From the NCBI GenBank assembly GCA_902774195.1, contig CACYHM010000086.1, forward strand, positions 1-8,723: 8,723 nucleotides of DNA, read 5' to 3'. The DNA is from an uncultured Eubacteriales bacterium (GTDB lineage: Bacteria > Bacillota_A > Clostridia > Peptostreptococcales > Anaerovoracaceae). The notes below the pieces were generated by a model, which was not told where the DNA came from, made no database searches, and saw only the letters and a program-made list of their open reading frames with translations. Numbering within the stretch: the first letter of the stretch is position 1; every line of letters begins with the position of its first letter. Position numbers and translations under genes: made by a program. This document shows, piece by piece, positions 6,551 to 8,723 of the stretch.

Positions 6551-7783
6551 TTATCTGCCGAGATCTTTCAGTACTTCTTTGAATTTATCGATGTCAGGCT
6601 CGAGTCTGATAGGCTCCCCTGCCGCCTTTATACCGTTGGCCGTATCCTTGAGTCCGTTGCCCGAGACTATCACCGTCACGGTTGCATCGGCAGGGAGTTT
6701 TCCCTCTCTGCACAGTTTCTGGACTCCTGCCATTCCGGTAACGCCGGCCGGTTCGCCGAACACTCCGCATTCCCTTCCGGTGACTCTCATCGCCTCGAGT
6801 ATCTCATCGTCCGTCACCTCTACAGGTATGCCGCCCGATTCTACTATAGCGTTGATGGCCTTGTCCGGATTTCTAGGCACTCCTACCGAGATCGAGTCCG
6901 CGATGGTGTTTTCTTCCATCGGTTCCCAAGGCTCACCGGTGCGTGCCGCCCTGTTGATCGGGCATGTGTTGACCGACTGCACAGAGATCAGTTTCGGAAG
7001 CCTGTCGATGAAACCTGCGTTGTAAAGGTCCTTGAATCCTTTCCACACTCCTGCGATAGTGCAGCCGTCGCCTGTCGAAAGCGCGACGTAATCCGTCACG
7101 GTCCAGCCGAGCTGCTCTGCGATCTCGAGAGCCACTGTCTTCTTGCCTTCCATCAGATAGCAGTTGATCGCGGCGTTTCTGTTGTACCAGCCGTACTCAT
7201 CGATAGCGGCCTTCGAGAGTTCGAAGGTCTCCTCGTAATTGCCCTTTACCGAGATGACGGTAGCTCCGAAGATGAGGAGCTGTGCCACCTTTCCTATAGG
7301 AGCTCTTTCAGGAACGAAGATATATGTCTTCAGTCCGGCCGCGGCCGCATTGCCGGCCAGGGAGCTTGCGGCGTTGCCCGTTGACGAGCATGCTATGGTG
7401 TCATAGCCCGCTTCGATCGCTTTTGCTACTCCCATCGAACTCGCCCTGTCCTTGAGGGAAGCCGTCGGGTTCAGACCGTCATCCTTGAGGTAGAGCTTGG
7501 CGATGCCGAGCTTTTTTGCCATACGCGGTTCAGAATACAGAGGCGACCAGCCTACTCTCAGAGGAGGCTGCTTAGTGTCCTCTTCTACCGGGAGGAACGG
7601 ACGGTAGCGCCACATCGTATAATTGGTGCTCTTCGAGATCTTCTCAGGACTCGATACGGACCTGATATAGTCGTAGTCATATACGACATCCAGTATGCCC
7701 CCGCACTCGCATGTGGTCGCGTCAGGAAGCGCTTCGTATTCCTTTCCGCACTTGATGCACTTTAGACATTTGACATTTTTCAT
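6551..7783 (-). CDS. thrC: Threonine synthase-type PLP-dependent enzyme with N-terminal zinc ribbon
   Basis: A cytoplasmic enzyme of 410 residues, expected to convert O-phospho-L-homoserine to L-threonine. The N-terminus has a zinc-ribbon-like set of cysteines (CIKC at 9-12, CECGG from 25), as in many bacterial and archaeal threonine synthases. K111 in NPTASLKDRAS is the PLP lysine, SSTGNAASS (133-141) the substrate loop and STGDGCTIAG (236-245) the phosphate-binding glycine loop. EPAG (344-347) and SGNGLKD (374-380) are further threonine synthase motifs. The start ATG has AAAGGAG at 7792-7798, 8 nt away. The dehydrogenase gene ends 82 nt upstream with no clear terminator between, so the two may be cotranscribed. 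No homoserine dehydrogenase or homoserine kinase gene is in view. A paralogous role on a related substrate cannot be excluded, so the symbol is tentative. Confidence 0.88.
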   Translation of the reverse strand: MKNVKCLKCIKCGKEYEALPDATTCECGGILDVVYDYDYIRSVSSPEKISKSTNYTMWRYRPFLPVEEDTKQPPLRVGWSPLYSEPRMAKKLGIAKLYLKDDGLNPTASLKDRASSMGVAKAIEAGYDTIACSSTGNAASSLAGNAAAAGLKTYIFVPERAPIGKVAQLLIFGATVISVKGNYEETFELSKAAIDEYGWYNRNAAINCYLMEGKKTVALEIAEQLGWTVTDYVALSTGDGCTIAGVWKGFKDLYNAGFIDRLPKLISVQSVNTCPINRAARTGEPWEPMEENTIADSISVGVPRNPDKAINAIVESGGIPVEVTDDEILEAMRVTGRECGVFGEPAGVTGMAGVQKLCREGKLPADATVTVIVSGNGLKDTANGIKAAGEPIRLEPDIDKFKEVLKDLGR

Positions 7784-7865
7784 GGATAAGACTCCTTTCG
7801 CGTCATCGCGTTATCTTCAGTTACAAGATTAAACCCGCATTATGCAATAATCAACTAAAATCATT

Positions 7866-8723
7866 TCAGTATCCCTTTTTCACATCCGCAAGATGCATGA
7901 GCGGCTGACCCGCAGCGAATCTTTTTAGATCTTCGCAGAAGAAATCCACTGTCATATCCACAGTATAAGGAAGCCCCATGTCTCCCGATATATGCGGTGT
8001 TATTATGCAGTTCGGCGCATCCCAAAGCGGATGGTCTTCAGGGAGAGGCTCCGGATACACGACGTCAAGCGCTGCCCCGGCTATCCTTCTTTCGCGCAGA
8101 GCTTCGATCAGCGCGTCCTGATCGATCACCATTCCCCTGCCGACATTTATAATGAAAGTCCTGTCCGACAGCATCGCGATGCGTTCCCTGTTCAGAAGGC
8201 CTCTGCTCGCCGGAGTGCCCGGTATGCAAAGCAGCAGGACATCGACGTTCCCTGCGAATGCCGGGTCGGAAAACAGCCTGTCGAACTCACTGAAGCTGTA
8301 TACCGCATCGAAGCCTTCCGCAGGGCGTCCGCTTCTCGAAAAGCCGGTCACGCTCTCTGCTCCGAGAGCTCTGTATCTCTCAGCGGCATTCCTCCCGATG
8401 TCGCCCGTGCCGATGACGGCAATGCTGCTGCCGGCGATCGATCTCAGCGGAAGGTCCTGCACCCAGCAGCGCGCATTTATCACCTTGTTGTACTCGTACA
8501 TCTGCCTCATCAGCATCAGCGTCACCATGATGATATGCTCGCTTATGGTCCTGCCGTAGGCTCCCGAACTGTTTGTCAGTTTCACCTCTCCCGAATCGAA
8601 GACTCCGCTTTCAGCGTACGCTCCTATGCCGGCAAAAGCAGTATGGCACCATTTCAGGCGCGGCATCTCTGACAATATCGAGGCATCGCCCCCGCTGTAG
8701 ATGACCTCGCAGTCAGACACTCT
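7866..8723 (-). CDS. D-2-hydroxyacid dehydrogenase (NAD-binding), N-terminus cut by window edge
   Basis: A cytoplasmic oxidoreductase that interconverts 2-oxoacids and D-2-hydroxyacids with NAD(P)H. The frame is open to the right edge. A GTG at 8718-8720 could serve as a start, but the codon before it is in frame and the usual first 35 to 45 residues of the substrate domain are missing, so the gene almost surely begins outside. Numbered from that GTG: LKWCHTAFAGIGAY (22-35) is the substrate-loop region, SEH (60-62) the hinge, GTGDIG (104-109) the Rossmann dinucleotide loop, R195 in NVGRG the catalytic arginine, E224 in YPEPLP the catalytic glutamate and H243 in TPHISG the catalytic histidine. 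All catalytic residues are present. The substrate cannot be told from the sequence. The stop is a TGA at 7866-7868. Confidence 0.92.
   Translation of the reverse strand, partial: RVSDCEVIYSGGDASILSEMPRLKWCHTAFAGIGAYAESGVFDSGEVKLTNSSGAYGRTISEHIIMVTLMLMRQMYEYNKVINARCWVQDLPLRSIAGSSIAVIGTGDIGRNAAERYRALGAESVTGFSRSGRPAEGFDAVYSFSEFDRLFSDPAFAGNVDVLLLCIPGTPASRGLLNRERIAMLSDRTFIINVGRGMVIDQDALIEALRERRIAGAALDVVYPEPLPEDHPLWDAPNCIITPHISGDMGLPYTVDMTVDFFCEDLKRFAAGQPLMHLADVKKGY

Noticed and set aside
6515..7384. Plus-strand open frame of 289 codons opposite the threonine synthase gene
   Set aside because: Antisense shadow of a well-supported gene. Its composition (many Arg, His, Cys, Tyr) is not protein-like and no family is recognisable.
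7799..7810. CGCG-TCAT-CGCG inverted repeat next to the ribosome binding site of the threonine synthase gene
   Set aside because: The stem is only 4 bp. It could slightly affect translation, but it is too short to call a regulatory element or riboswitch.
7811..7865. Possible promoter between the dehydrogenase and threonine synthase genes (TTGATT at 7849-7854 with TTTAAT at 7828-7833)
   Set aside because: Spacing is only 15 nt and the other -10 candidates match poorly, so cotranscription with the dehydrogenase gene is equally likely.
1..8723. Searches by eye for CRISPR arrays, tRNA or rRNA genes, insertion sequences, long direct repeats, riboswitches and phage or defence genes
   Set aside because: Nothing convincing was seen. 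Nearly all sequence is accounted for by seven conserved metabolic or transport genes and short intergenic gaps of 130 to 160 nt at most.

Overview
All supported genes lie on the minus strand, so the window is best read from its right end to its left. Base composition is close to balanced in genes and clearly AT-richer between them. Shine-Dalgarno sequences are strong (GGAGG and AAAGGAG types), TTG starts recur, and the protein families include a Yuf/Nup-type nucleoside transporter and a clostridial-style PLP enzyme. This suggests a member of the Firmicutes, class Clostridia, probably an anaerobe. Genus and family cannot be fixed from the sequence alone.

Right part (8723 to 5005): three metabolic genes. 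First is a D-2-hydroxyacid dehydrogenase whose N-terminus is cut by the window edge. Next, 82 nt downstream, is a zinc-ribbon threonine synthase-type PLP enzyme. After an AT-rich gap with a candidate terminator and a good -35 box comes a second fold-type II PLP enzyme of a distinct cysteine-synthase-like family. This gene has an obvious one-base frameshift near its 3' end: the open frame stops at 5105, but a clean coding tail continues in another frame to 5005. A 10-bp GC-rich hairpin follows it.

Left part (4853 to 1): a four-gene ABC importer operon of the BMP/PnrA-YufNOPQ (Nup) type. It has a lipoprotein substrate-binding protein with its own promoter and an operator-like palindrome in its leader. 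A 120-nt gap with a strong hairpin, probably an expression-lowering attenuator, separates it from a dual-NBD ATPase. Two membrane permeases follow, joined to the gene before them by matching 8-nt overlaps. The second permease runs off the left edge and has no stop in the window. Homology points to nucleosides as cargo, but nothing here proves the substrate.

The window looks like ordinary core metabolism and transport. I found no RNA genes, mobile elements, CRISPR arrays, defence genes or phage genes, and no convincing undescribed system. The points most worth a second look are the frameshifted PLP enzyme, the operator-like palindrome and the intra-operon hairpin of the transporter.
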